Positions 25,419-36,143 of a stretch of 36,487 nucleotides of DNA are shown piece after piece. The DNA is taken from contig NZ_AXAP01000081.1 in the NCBI RefSeq assembly GCF_000472865.1, forward strand, positions 1 to 36,487, written 5' to 3'. Position 1 is the stretch's first letter. Each line of letters opens with the position of its first letter. The DNA comes from Bradyrhizobium elkanii WSM2783. GTDB taxonomy: Bacteria > Pseudomonadota > Alphaproteobacteria > Rhizobiales > Xanthobacteraceae. A program made the translations under genes and the position numbers. The notes beneath the pieces are model-generated. The model was not told the DNA's origin. It was given only the letters and a program-made list of their open reading frames with translations, and did no database searches.

Positions 25419-26051
25419 TCACGCTCTCCTCGCCTCGAACGCCATCTTCATCGCGAGCCCAGCCAGCACGGTGCCCATCAGCCAGCGCTGCAGCAGCAGC
25501 CAGGCCGGCCGCGTGCCGAGGAACAGCGCGATCGAACCGGCAGCGAGCGCGATTATCGCGTTGACGCTGACGCTGATCGCGATCTGGGTCACGCCGAGCG
25601 CGAGCGACTGCGTCAGCACGCTGCCCGTGGGATCGATGAACTGCGGCAGCAGCGCCAGATAGAGCATCGCGATCTTGGGGTTCAGCAGGTTGGTGACAAA
25701 TCCCATCGCGAACAGCTTCCGGGGGCTGTCGACCTGCAGCTTCTTCACCTGGAACGGCGAACGTCCGCCGGGTTTCAGCGCCTGCCACGCCAGCCAAAAC
25801 AGATAAGCCGCGCCGGCAAAGCGCAGCGCGTCATAGGCGTAGGGGATCGCGAACAACAGCGCGGTGATGCCGAATGCCGCTGATAGCATGTAGAACACGA
25901 AGCCGAGCGCCACCCCGCCGAGCGACACGATCCCGGCTGCCGGCCCCTGCGTGATCGAGCGCGAGATCAGGTAGATCATGTTCGGCCCCGGCGTTAGCAC
26001 CATGCCGAGCGAGAGCAGCGCAAAACCGAGCAAGGCGGAGGTGTGAGGCAT
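25419..26051 (-). CDS. LysE/RhtB family amino-acid exporter
   Basis: A 210-residue inner-membrane protein with about six membrane helices, the standard size of the family, expected to export an amino acid or derivative. The family hallmark LTPGPNMIYLISRS is near the start, and GFVTNLLNPKIAMLYLALLPQF is the second conserved block. The substrate cannot be told from sequence. It lies between a family F repeat on its 3' side and polA on the upstream side. Confidence 0.88.
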   Translation of the reverse strand: MPHTSALLGFALLSLGMVLTPGPNMIYLISRSITQGPAAGIVSLGGVALGFVFYMLSAAFGITALLFAIPYAYDALRFAGAAYLFWLAWQALKPGGRSPFQVKKLQVDSPRKLFAMGFVTNLLNPKIAMLYLALLPQFIDPTGSVLTQSLALGVTQIAISVSVNAIIALAAGSIALFLGTRPAWLLLQRWLMGTVLAGLAMKMAFEARRA

Positions 26052-26167
26052 CAGGAACTCGCGGGAGGACGCACGTTTCTAACGCGCGTCGTGCCGCTAT
26101 TCCATTGCGCAATTGCTCCGAGTGCATTTTTGCTGTCGTCGTCCCTCTGGGCGACGACAGAGAGAGC

Positions 26168-29100
26168 TCAATGCGCCTCGTCCCAATTGTTGGCGGCGCG
26201 GGCGTCGACCTGCAGCGGCAGCGACAGGATCACGGCCGGGAAGGGCGCGTCCTGCATCACATGCTGCACGACCGGCAGGGTTGCCGCGACTTCCTCGTCG
26301 GGGACCTCGAAGATCAGTTCGTCATGCACCTGCAACAGCATCTGCGCGGATAGCTTCTTCTCGGCGAGCGCGCCCTCGATGCGGGTCATAGCGCGGCGGA
26401 TGATGTCGGCGGCCGAGCCCTGCAGGCGGGCGTTGATCGCGGCGCGCTCGTTGAAGGCGCGGACCGAGGCGTTGCTGGCCTTGATGTCGGGGTAGTAGCA
26501 TTTGCGGCCGAACAGCGTGGTGACATAGCCGTTGCGGCGGCAGAAATCCTTGGTCTCGTCCATATAGGCGCGGATGCCCGGGAACCGCTCGAAATACTTC
26601 CTGATGTAGGCGGAAGCCTCTTCACGCGCGATGCCGAGCTGGTTGGCGAGGCCGAACGCCGAGATGCCGTAGATGATGCCGAAATTGATCGCCTTGGCGC
26701 GGCGGCGCACTTCGCTCGGCATGTCCTTGATCGGCACGCCGAACATCTCGGACGCCGTCATGGCATGAATGTCGAGGCCGTCGCGGAACGCCTGCTTCAG
26801 CACGGGGATGTCGGCAATCTCCGCGAGCAGCCGCAGCTCGATCTGCGAATAATCCGCCGATACCAGCTTGTGCCCGGGCGTCGCGACAAAGGCGCGGCGG
26901 ATCTTCCTGCCGTCCTCGGTGCGCACAGGGATGTTCTGCAGGTTCGGCTCGTTCGACGACAGCCGCCCCGTCGTGGTCGCAGCCAGCGCGTAGGTGGTGT
27001 GGACGCGATGGGTCTGCGGATTGACGTAGGTCGGCAGCGCGTCGGTATAGGTCGATTTCAGCTTCGAGACCTGCCGCCATTCCAGGATCTTCTTCGGGAA
27101 TTCGTGGCCCTGCTCGGCGAGGTCGTCCAGCACCTGCGCGGTCGTCGACCACGCGCCGGTCTTGGTCTTCGTGCCGCCGGGCAATCCCATCTTGCCGAAC
27201 AGGATGTCGCCGATCTGCTTGGGGCTGCCGACATTGATCGGCTCCCCGGCGATCTCCTGGACCTCCGCCTCGACGCGCGCCGCGGTCTGGGCGAAATCGC
27301 CTGACAGCCGCGACAGCACCTGGCGGTCGATCGAGATGCCGCGCCGCTCCATCCGCGCCAGCACGGAGACCAGCGGCCGCTCCAGCGTCTCGTAGACGCT
27401 CGCCATCCGCTCCGCGACCAGGCGTGGCTTCAATACGCGCCACAGGCGCAGGATCACGTCGGCGATCTCGGCGCAATGCTCGGTCGCCTTGTCGATCGCG
27501 ACCTGATCGAATGTCAGCTTGTTCTTGCCGCTGCCGACGAGTTCGTTCTCGCCGATCACCGCATGCCCGAGCCAGCGCTCGGCCAGCGATTCCAGCGCAT
27601 GAGAGCCGCGGCCGGCGTCGAGCACGTAGGAGATCAGCTGTGCATCGTCAAAGTTGCGCAGCGTGATGCCGGCTTGCGCCAGCACCACCGCGTTGAACTT
27701 GACGTCGAAGCCGATCTTCAGGATGCCCTGCAATTCCAGGATCGGCCGCAAGGCTTCGATCGCCTGCTCGAACTTGATCTGGTCCGGCGCCAATCCCGCG
27801 TCGAACAGCCCGCTGCCTCCGCCCGCCTGCTTGTGGGCGAGCGGGATATAGGCGGCGTCGTCGGGACCGAGTGCGAGCGCAATGCCGGAAATCTCCGCCT
27901 GCATCGGATCGATCGAATTCGCCTTCGCCTGGACCGCGACATGGCCGGTGTCGTGGATCCGCGCGATGAAGGCGCTGAGCTGATCGAGGCTCCTGATCGT
28001 CTGGTACTTGCTGCGATCGATTTTCGTCTTGCGCGCTGCCTCGGCGCGCGCTTCCGCGAGCGCAATCGGCGTGCCCTTGAGGCTCGAGGCCTTGTCTTCC
28101 TTGCCCGCGGGCTTGCTGCGCTCCTTGACGGCAGGCGCGGGCTGCGCGGACGCACCCGGACCCGGCATGGGCTCGACGCCTGATGGCGGCAATGGTGTAA
28201 ACACGCTCGCGCCGCTCTTATTGCCGGGATCGGGCTCGATATCGGATGGGTCGATCTGCGAATATTCGGCGACGCGGCGGGTCAGAGTCGAAAACTCCAT
28301 CGCCTTCAGGAACGCGATCAGCCGGCGCGGATCCGGCTCATGCACGGCGAGGTCGTCGAGCGGCACCTCGAGCTCGACCTTGTCGTCGAGCAGCACAAGC
28401 TGGCGCGAGATGCGCGCCTTCTCGGCATTTTCGACCAGCGCCTCGCGACGCTTCGGCTGCTTGATCTCGCCGGCGCGGCTCAGCAGGGATTCGAGATCGC
28501 CATATTCGGTGATGAGCTGCGCCGCGGTCTTGACGCCGATGCCGGGCACGCCGGGCACGTTATCAGTGGAATCGCCGGCCAAGGCCTGTACCTCGACCAC
28601 CTTTTCCGGCGGCACGCCGAACTTCTCGATCACTTCGGGAATGCCGATGCGGCGATCCTTCATGGTGTCGTACATGCTGACGCAGTCGGTGACGAGTTGC
28701 ATCAGGTCCTTGTCGGAGGACACGATCGTCGCGCTCGCGCCGCGCTCGCAGGCGAGCCGGACATAGGTCGCGATGAGGTCGTCGGCCTCATAGCCGACCT
28801 GCTCCAGGCAGGGCAGGTCGAAGGCCCGGACCGCCTCGCGGATCAGCGCGAATTGCGGGATCAGGTCATCGGGCGCCGGCGGCCGGTGCGCCTTGTAGTC
28901 GGGATAGATCTTGTTGCGGAAGGTGATCTCGGACTTGTCGAAGACGATGGCGAGATGGGTCGGCCGGTTGTCCTCGGGCATCTCGCGCAGGAGCTTCCAC
29001 AGCATGTTGCAGAAGCCGAGCACGGCATTGACCTGCAGCCCGTCGGACTTGCGGTTCAGCGGCGGCAGCGCGTGGTAGGCGCGGAAGATGTAGGAGGAAC

Positions 29101-29209
29101 CGTCGACCAGGAACACATGGTGGCCCTTAGCCGGAGCCTTGGCGGCAACGGGCTTGGGGGCGGCTTTGGGTTCTGTCTTGGCTGAGGTCTTGGAGGCTGA
29201 TTTCGGCAT
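26168..29209 (-). CDS. polA: DNA polymerase I with a degenerate proofreading domain
   Basis: A 1013-residue Pol I for Okazaki-fragment processing and repair. An Ala/Lys-rich extension of about 29 residues precedes the 5'-nuclease domain (VFLVDGSSYIFRAYHALPP, YEADDLIATYV, VSSDKDLMQLV, AGDSTDNVPGVPGIG), all intact. A Pro-rich linker covers about 325-395. The 3'-5' exonuclease-like domain has lost its metal ligands: where E. coli has D355, E357, D424 and D501 this protein has Gln427, Lys429, Asn506 and Ile582. The polymerase motifs are complete: SADYSQIELR, RRRAKAINFGIIYG and QVHDELIFEV. It should copy DNA without editing. The ribosome site is weak but the start fits the strong 5'-nuclease N-terminus. 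Confidence 0.96.
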   Translation of the reverse strand: MPKSASKTSAKTEPKAAPKPVAAKAPAKGHHVFLVDGSSYIFRAYHALPPLNRKSDGLQVNAVLGFCNMLWKLLREMPEDNRPTHLAIVFDKSEITFRNKIYPDYKAHRPPAPDDLIPQFALIREAVRAFDLPCLEQVGYEADDLIATYVRLACERGASATIVSSDKDLMQLVTDCVSMYDTMKDRRIGIPEVIEKFGVPPEKVVEVQALAGDSTDNVPGVPGIGVKTAAQLITEYGDLESLLSRAGEIKQPKRREALVENAEKARISRQLVLLDDKVELEVPLDDLAVHEPDPRRLIAFLKAMEFSTLTRRVAEYSQIDPSDIEPDPGNKSGASVFTPLPPSGVEPMPGPGASAQPAPAVKERSKPAGKEDKASSLKGTPIALAEARAEAARKTKIDRSKYQTIRSLDQLSAFIARIHDTGHVAVQAKANSIDPMQAEISGIALALGPDDAAYIPLAHKQAGGGSGLFDAGLAPDQIKFEQAIEALRPILELQGILKIGFDVKFNAVVLAQAGITLRNFDDAQLISYVLDAGRGSHALESLAERWLGHAVIGENELVGSGKNKLTFDQVAIDKATEHCAEIADVILRLWRVLKPRLVAERMASVYETLERPLVSVLARMERRGISIDRQVLSRLSGDFAQTAARVEAEVQEIAGEPINVGSPKQIGDILFGKMGLPGGTKTKTGAWSTTAQVLDDLAEQGHEFPKKILEWRQVSKLKSTYTDALPTYVNPQTHRVHTTYALAATTTGRLSSNEPNLQNIPVRTEDGRKIRRAFVATPGHKLVSADYSQIELRLLAEIADIPVLKQAFRDGLDIHAMTASEMFGVPIKDMPSEVRRRAKAINFGIIYGISAFGLANQLGIAREEASAYIRKYFERFPGIRAYMDETKDFCRRNGYVTTLFGRKCYYPDIKASNASVRAFNERAAINARLQGSAADIIRRAMTRIEGALAEKKLSAQMLLQVHDELIFEVPDEEVAATLPVVQHVMQDAPFPAVILSLPLQVDARAANNWDEAH

Positions 29210-29285
29210 GGCCGAAATTTAGGGATTTTTGCAGCAAATGACAGCCTTGAGGTGCAGGAATCTTGGCGAACCGCACACCGAATTT

Positions 29286-29417
29286 GTCGTCCCGGGCAAG
29301 CGAAGCGCGACCCGGGACCCATAACCACAGCGAGATGTTGTTGCATCAGGCCGCGGCCACAGCGCATCCAACAATTTGAGCCGGTGGTTATGGGTCCCGG
29401 CTCAAGGCCGGGACGAC
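29286..29417. repeat. Family D inverted pair without an ORF
   Basis: The left arm (29286-29328) ends GACCCATAACCAC, and the right arm (29384-29417) starts GTGGTTATGGGTC and ends in GGGACGAC. Each arm has its own CCCGGG/CCCGG hairpin. This is the same family as the arms around the GIY-YIG gene, here separated by only 55 bases with no coding potential. Confidence 0.8.
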
Positions 29418-29424
29418 GGGGAGA

Positions 29425-30489
29425 TTATTCTGCCGGCTGCAGTACGGCCGCCTTCTTCGGCGCGATCCAGAACGCGGCGGGGCGCTCGAACAGGAAGTTG
29501 GCGCCGAGGGCGAGCGCGATGCGCCAGATCACCAGTGCGCCGACGAGACCGGTGATGGTGACGAGCAGCGAGATCAGACCGATGTCGTGGATCACGCCGC
29601 TGCGCAACAGGCCGACGCGTGCGATCACCATCGGCAGGAAGAAGGCGAGATAGATCACGATCGAATGCTCGCCGCAAAAGCGCAAGGCCGTGAGCCACTG
29701 CATCCGTGCCAGCAGCGTCCCGGTGACGACGATGGCAAAGGCGCCCGCAAATCCCAGTGCCAGCGAGATGAGCGGCCATTCGCTCGCCCCCGCGATCACC
29801 AGGGCGCCATTGACCAGCACCCACAGCGCGAGCCCGATCAGCGCCAATGTCGGCGCGGAGCGTGCACGGTTCGACAGCTTGAAGACGGTGGGCGCAAGGA
29901 GATAGCCGGCATAGAAATAGACGAAGCGCGCGCAGAATTCGTCGATCACGGTCCAGCCGGTCACCACATGCGCCATCTCGAGTCCGGCGGCCAGCGCCAA
30001 AATCGCGAGCGGCGGCAGATTGCGTGTCAGTTTTGTGACGACAAAGAAGATCGGCAAAAGATAGATGAACCACAGCGTGCCGAACGGCTCGATGAAGGAT
30101 TCGAGATAGAGATAACCGGTGTGGCTCCAGCTCGTCTCGGCGGCAAAGGCCGGCGCCTTGAATGCGAACTGGATCGTCACCCACAGCACATAGAAATAGG
30201 CGAAGTGGACGACCTTGCGGTCGAGATAGGTGCGCCAGTCACGGTCGATCACGAGCGAGAGGAACAGGCCCGAAATCAGGAAGAAATCCGGCATCCGGAA
30301 CGGTTTCGCGAACATCACGACCGCATGCATGAAGCCGGTCTCGCCGGCGGCGGCTTCCACCCCCAGGACCGAATGCATCATCACGACCATGACGATGCAG
30401 ATGCCCTTGGCGTAGTCCACCCAATCGACGCGCCCGTCCGGCGAGGTGGCGGAACGCAGGCTCGCGGAGGTTGTCCCGTTTGCGGTCAT
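29425..30489 (-). CDS. Acyltransferase-3 family membrane protein
   Basis: A 354-residue integral membrane protein with about ten helices, of the acyltransferase-3 family that transfers acetyl, succinyl or other acyl groups to polysaccharides, lipid or peptidoglycan. The N-terminal motif WVDYAKGICIVMVVMMHSV carries the family His. FRMPDFFLISGLF and GTLWFIYLLPIFFV are also typical. A good AGGA ribosome site precedes the ATG. It is divergent from ugd, which makes UDP-glucuronate, so a role in modifying a surface polysaccharide is a reasonable inference but not shown. No periplasmic SGNH domain is attached. Confidence 0.85.
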   Translation of the reverse strand: MTANGTTSASLRSATSPDGRVDWVDYAKGICIVMVVMMHSVLGVEAAAGETGFMHAVVMFAKPFRMPDFFLISGLFLSLVIDRDWRTYLDRKVVHFAYFYVLWVTIQFAFKAPAFAAETSWSHTGYLYLESFIEPFGTLWFIYLLPIFFVVTKLTRNLPPLAILALAAGLEMAHVVTGWTVIDEFCARFVYFYAGYLLAPTVFKLSNRARSAPTLALIGLALWVLVNGALVIAGASEWPLISLALGFAGAFAIVVTGTLLARMQWLTALRFCGEHSIVIYLAFFLPMVIARVGLLRSGVIHDIGLISLLVTITGLVGALVIWRIALALGANFLFERPAAFWIAPKKAAVLQPAE

Positions 30490-30668
30490 GACTGTCCTGT
30501 TTCGGCGCGCATTTGGCGCATCTTCGGGCGGATCGGTTGCTATCGCCTTTATTCATACAAATGACATGCCGCTCGTGCCTGCTTTTTGCCGTTTCCTCCT
30601 GGCCGGCAAATGTTCTAAGACGCTGACGGGAGTTGCGGAATCGTTAACGATAGCAAGCGGGTGGTTTC

Positions 30669-31985
30669 ATGCGCATCGCCATGATTGGCACGGGTTATGT
30701 CGGACTGGTCTCTGGCGCGTGTTTTGCGGACTTCGGACACCACGTCACCTGCGTGGACAAGGATGTCGAGAAGATCAACGCCCTTCGCCGCGGCGAAATC
30801 CCGATCTTCGAGCCGGGTCTGGACGCTTTGGTCGCGGCCAATGTGAAGGCGAGGCGGCTCGACTTTACAACCGATCTGAAGGACCCGGTCGCCGACGCTG
30901 ACGCGGTGTTCATCGCGGTCGGTACGCCGTCGCGCCGCGGCGACGGCCATGCCGACCTCTCTTACGTCTATGCCGCCGCCCGCGAGATCGCCGGCGCGCT
31001 CAAAGGCTTCACGGTGGTGGTGACCAAATCGACGGTGCCGGTCGGCACCGGCGACGAGGTCGAGCGCCTGATCCGCGAAGCCAACCCGGTCGCCGACGTC
31101 GCGGTCGCCTCGAATCCGGAATTCCTGCGCGAGGGCGCCGCGATCCGCGACTTCAAATTCCCGGACCGCATCGTGGTCGGCACATCAGATGAGCGCGCGC
31201 GGAAAGTGCTCGGCGATGTCTACCGGCCGCTGTCGCTCAACCAGGCGCCGCTGATGTATACGGCGCGGCGCACGGCGGAGCTGATCAAATACGCCGCCAA
31301 CGCATTCCTGGCGACCAAGATCACCTTCATCAACGAGATCGCCGATCTCTCCGAAAAGGTCGGCGCCGACGTCCAGGAAGTCGCGCGCGGGATCGGGCTC
31401 GACAACCGCATCGGCTCCAAGTTCCTGCATGCCGGCCCCGGTTTCGGCGGCTCCTGCTTCCCCAAGGACACCCGCGCGCTGATCAAGATCGCGCAGGACC
31501 ATGACGTGAATTTGCGCATCGTGGAGGCCGTGCTCGGCGTCAACGACAACCGCAAGCGCGCGATGGCGCGCAAGGTTGCGGGCCTCGCCGGCAATTTGCG
31601 CGGCAAGACGGTCGCCGTGCTCGGTCTCACCTTCAAGCCGGAGACCGACGACATGCGGGAGGCACCCTCGATCCCGATCGTCACCGGCCTGTTGGACATG
31701 GGCGCAAAAGTGCGGGCGCATGATCCTGTCGGCATTGAGCAGGCGCGCAAGGAGCTGCCGGATATCGAGTATTGCGATGATCCCTATGAATGCGTGACCG
31801 GCGCCGACGCCATGGTCGTCGTCACCGAGTGGGTACAATACCGCACGCTTGACCTTGAGCGGCTGAAGAACCTGTTGCGGCAGCCGCTCGTGGTCGATCT
31901 CCGCAACATCTACCGCCCCGAGGATATGGCCGCGCACGGCTTCAGCTATGAGAGCGTTGGCCGCGCAGCCGAACCGCCGGTTTAA
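30669..31985 (+). CDS. ugd: UDP-glucose 6-dehydrogenase
   Basis: A 438-residue NAD-dependent enzyme oxidising UDP-glucose to UDP-glucuronate for exopolysaccharide or lipopolysaccharide. The Rossmann motif GTGYVGLVSG begins at residue 7, AVGTPSRRGDG follows, and the catalytic cysteine lies in GPGFGGSCFPKDT (Cys near 263). The C-terminal UDP-binding domain has LGLTFKPETDDMREAPS. Length is normal. The 179-base gap to the divergent acyltransferase gene should hold its promoter. A family B repeat starts 14 bases after its stop. Confidence 0.95.
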   Translation: MRIAMIGTGYVGLVSGACFADFGHHVTCVDKDVEKINALRRGEIPIFEPGLDALVAANVKARRLDFTTDLKDPVADADAVFIAVGTPSRRGDGHADLSYVYAAAREIAGALKGFTVVVTKSTVPVGTGDEVERLIREANPVADVAVASNPEFLREGAAIRDFKFPDRIVVGTSDERARKVLGDVYRPLSLNQAPLMYTARRTAELIKYAANAFLATKITFINEIADLSEKVGADVQEVARGIGLDNRIGSKFLHAGPGFGGSCFPKDTRALIKIAQDHDVNLRIVEAVLGVNDNRKRAMARKVAGLAGNLRGKTVAVLGLTFKPETDDMREAPSIPIVTGLLDMGAKVRAHDPVGIEQARKELPDIEYCDDPYECVTGADAMVVVTEWVQYRTLDLERLKNLLRQPLVVDLRNIYRPEDMAAHGFSYESVGRAAEPPV

Positions 31986-31999
31986 TGATTATTACTTTT

Positions 32000-32092
32000 C
32001 GTCATGGCCGGGCTTGTCCCGGCCATCCACGTTCTGTTTTCTCCTTTTCGGCAAGAGAGACGTGGATGCCCGGGACAAGCCCGGGCATGACG
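32000..32092. repeat. Palindromic repeat, family B copy 2
   Basis: CGTCATGGCCGGGCTTGTCC at the left and GGACAAGCCCGGGCATGACG at the right pair with two mismatches. Inner ATCCACG/CGTGGAT arms also pair. It spans almost the whole gap between ugd and hrpB and ends 13 bases before the hrpB start codon. Confidence 0.85.
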
Positions 32093-32105
32093 ACGTGGTG
32101 AGGCC

Positions 32106-34580
<2,475 letters not shown>

Positions 34581-34589
34581 TCCTTGCTT

Positions 34590-34675
34590 CGTCATTGCCG
34601 GGCTTGACCCGGCAATCCATCCCAAGAAGCTTTTCTCAAGATCGTTGGATACGCGGGTCAAGCCCGCGTATGACG
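34590..34675. repeat. Palindromic repeat, family B copy 3 (diverged)
   Basis: CGTCATTGCCGGGCTTGACC at the left and GGGTCAAGCCCGCGTATGACG at the right, with inner CAATCCA/TTGGAT arms. It lies just after the hrpB stop and may act at the end of its transcript. Confidence 0.75.
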
Positions 34676-34798
34676 GCGTTGCCGTTAACGCTTCACTCAT
34701 CATTTTCGCGAAAATGGCAGGCTCCATCGCCGCTGCCGGTCGCGAGACGGCGGATGGCGTGGTGAAATCGGCCAGTTCCTGGAAATCTGCGTGGCGTC

Positions 34799-35314
34799 AT
34801 GCGTAACATAATGATCCTTGCCGCCATCCTGGTCGGCCTCGGCAGCTTCATGGCGCAGATGGCGGACAAGACGACGCCGGCTTCCGCGTCCGCCACGACC
34901 GCTTCGAAGAGTATCCCCGTTCAGACCGTGGCGCAGGGCGGCGGTCGCACGCTGAGCATTCCTCGCGACCCCCGCGGACACTTTGCGACGGACGGCCGCA
35001 TCGACGGCCAGCGCATCGACTTCATGGTCGACACCGGCGCCTCGCTTGTTGCGCTCAATGAGAAATCCGCCGCGCGCTTCGGCCTGCGCCCGTCGCGCGG
35101 CGACTACACCGCCACCGTCACCACCGCCAACGGCACCATCAAGGCCGCGCGCGCCCGCCTTGCCATGATCGATCTCGGCGGCCTCATCGTCCGCGACGTC
35201 GACGCAATGGTGCTGCCCGACGAAGCGCTTTCCGAAAACCTGCTCGGCCTGTCCTTCCTGTCCAAGCTGAAGCGCTTCGAATATGCCAACGGCAGGCTCG
35301 TGCTGGAGCAGTAA
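34799..35314 (+). CDS. Retropepsin-like aspartic protease, TIGR02281 family
   Basis: A 171-residue protein of the clan AA TIGR02281 type. An N-terminal hydrophobic segment (about residues 4-20) serves as membrane anchor or signal, placing the rest in the periplasm. The single active site motif is FMVDTGASLVAL with catalytic Asp78; as in retropepsins a dimer would be required. TTANGTIKAARA, VDAMVLP and LLGLSFLSKLKRFE match the fold. Natural substrates are unknown. The ATG at 34799 gives the expected N-terminus, though its ribosome site is weak. Confidence 0.85.
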   Translation: MRNIMILAAILVGLGSFMAQMADKTTPASASATTASKSIPVQTVAQGGGRTLSIPRDPRGHFATDGRIDGQRIDFMVDTGASLVALNEKSAARFGLRPSRGDYTATVTTANGTIKAARARLAMIDLGGLIVRDVDAMVLPDEALSENLLGLSFLSKLKRFEYANGRLVLEQ

Positions 35315-35358
35315 GACTGGCTCGGCGACCCCTCCCGGTGGCGATTGCTCCGTGCTAT

Positions 35359-35664
35359 ATGATCGCCATGAACAGTTCCGAAGCCATCGATACCTTGCGA
35401 CGCTCTGAGGGGGACCTGCGCAAACGCGGGGTAAGGCACGCTGCGCTATTCGGCTCGGTGGCTCGGGGCGATAACGGCGCAGGCAGCGACATCGATATCA
35501 TGATCGAGATCGATCCTGACGCACGTATCACCATTTTCGATTATGTAGAGCTGAAGGAATACATCGCGGGTCTGTTTGATGAGCCGGTCGACGTTGTAAA
35601 TCGCGAAGCCCTCAAATCTTACGTGCGGCCAACGGCAACTGCTGACGCCATCTATGCGTTCTGA
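35359..35664 (+). CDS. mntA: MNT-type nucleotidyltransferase antitoxin (MntA-like)
   Basis: A 101-residue minimal nucleotidyltransferase. The active site is complete: GSVARGDNGAGSDIDIMIE, with the paired aspartates and a later VDVV. In the characterised MNT/HEPN systems such a protein AMPylates the HEPN toxin and blocks it. It overlaps the HEPN gene by 11 bases, so the two are coupled. The start could be the ATG at 35359 or the one at 35368; neither has a clear ribosome site. Codon use is a little less GC-rich than the neighbours, in keeping with transfer. Confidence 0.88.
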   Translation: MIAMNSSEAIDTLRRSEGDLRKRGVRHAALFGSVARGDNGAGSDIDIMIEIDPDARITIFDYVELKEYIAGLFDEPVDVVNREALKSYVRPTATADAIYAF

Positions 35665-36001
35665 GCGGACGGACGTCGTACTCCTCGATATGTTGCACCA
35701 CATCGATTTGGCCACGAATTTTGTTCAGGGCTTCGATCGCGAAACCTTTGTCGATGACATACGGACAGTCTACGCGGTCACTCGCTGTCTCGAGATCATC
35801 TCCGAAGCTTCACGACGTCTGCCGGAAGATTTGAAAGCTCGACATCTCGGGATCGCGTGGAAGAAGATGGCAGGAGCCGGCAACGTTTACCGTCACGACT
35901 ATGAGGATGTGGCGGCTAAAGTTGTATGGGACACCGTCGAGTGCGCGCTGCCGCCGCTAAGAGCCGTGATCGAGGTAGAAATTTCGCTCCTCCAGGAATA
36001 G
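35654..36001 (+). CDS. hepT: HEPN (DUF86) toxin-like RNase, HepT family
   Basis: A 115-residue all-alpha HEPN protein paired with the MNT gene it overlaps. The helix with VYAVTRCLEIISEASRRLP and WKKMAGAGNVYRHDY are typical of DUF86. The canonical RX4H motif would put Arg five residues before His81; here that position is Gly76 and an Arg (80) sits right before the His. The Tyr that is AMPylated in HXY is kept (Tyr83). It may therefore be a variant with altered or absent RNase activity. It would be held in check by MntA if active. Confidence 0.87.
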   Translation: MRSERTDVVLLDMLHHIDLATNFVQGFDRETFVDDIRTVYAVTRCLEIISEASRRLPEDLKARHLGIAWKKMAGAGNVYRHDYEDVAAKVVWDTVECALPPLRAVIEVEISLLQE

Positions 36002-36143
36002 GCGCCTCGGAACGAAGCATTTTTCTGGCCAACAAATCCGCCGCAATTGTCGGCCAATAGCAGCGATCCCACCTTTCGCCGCAGTCCGCCTTTGGCTATT
36101 GGCTGCAGCATTGACCATCACGCTCTCGCGAGGCTGCTACAAG

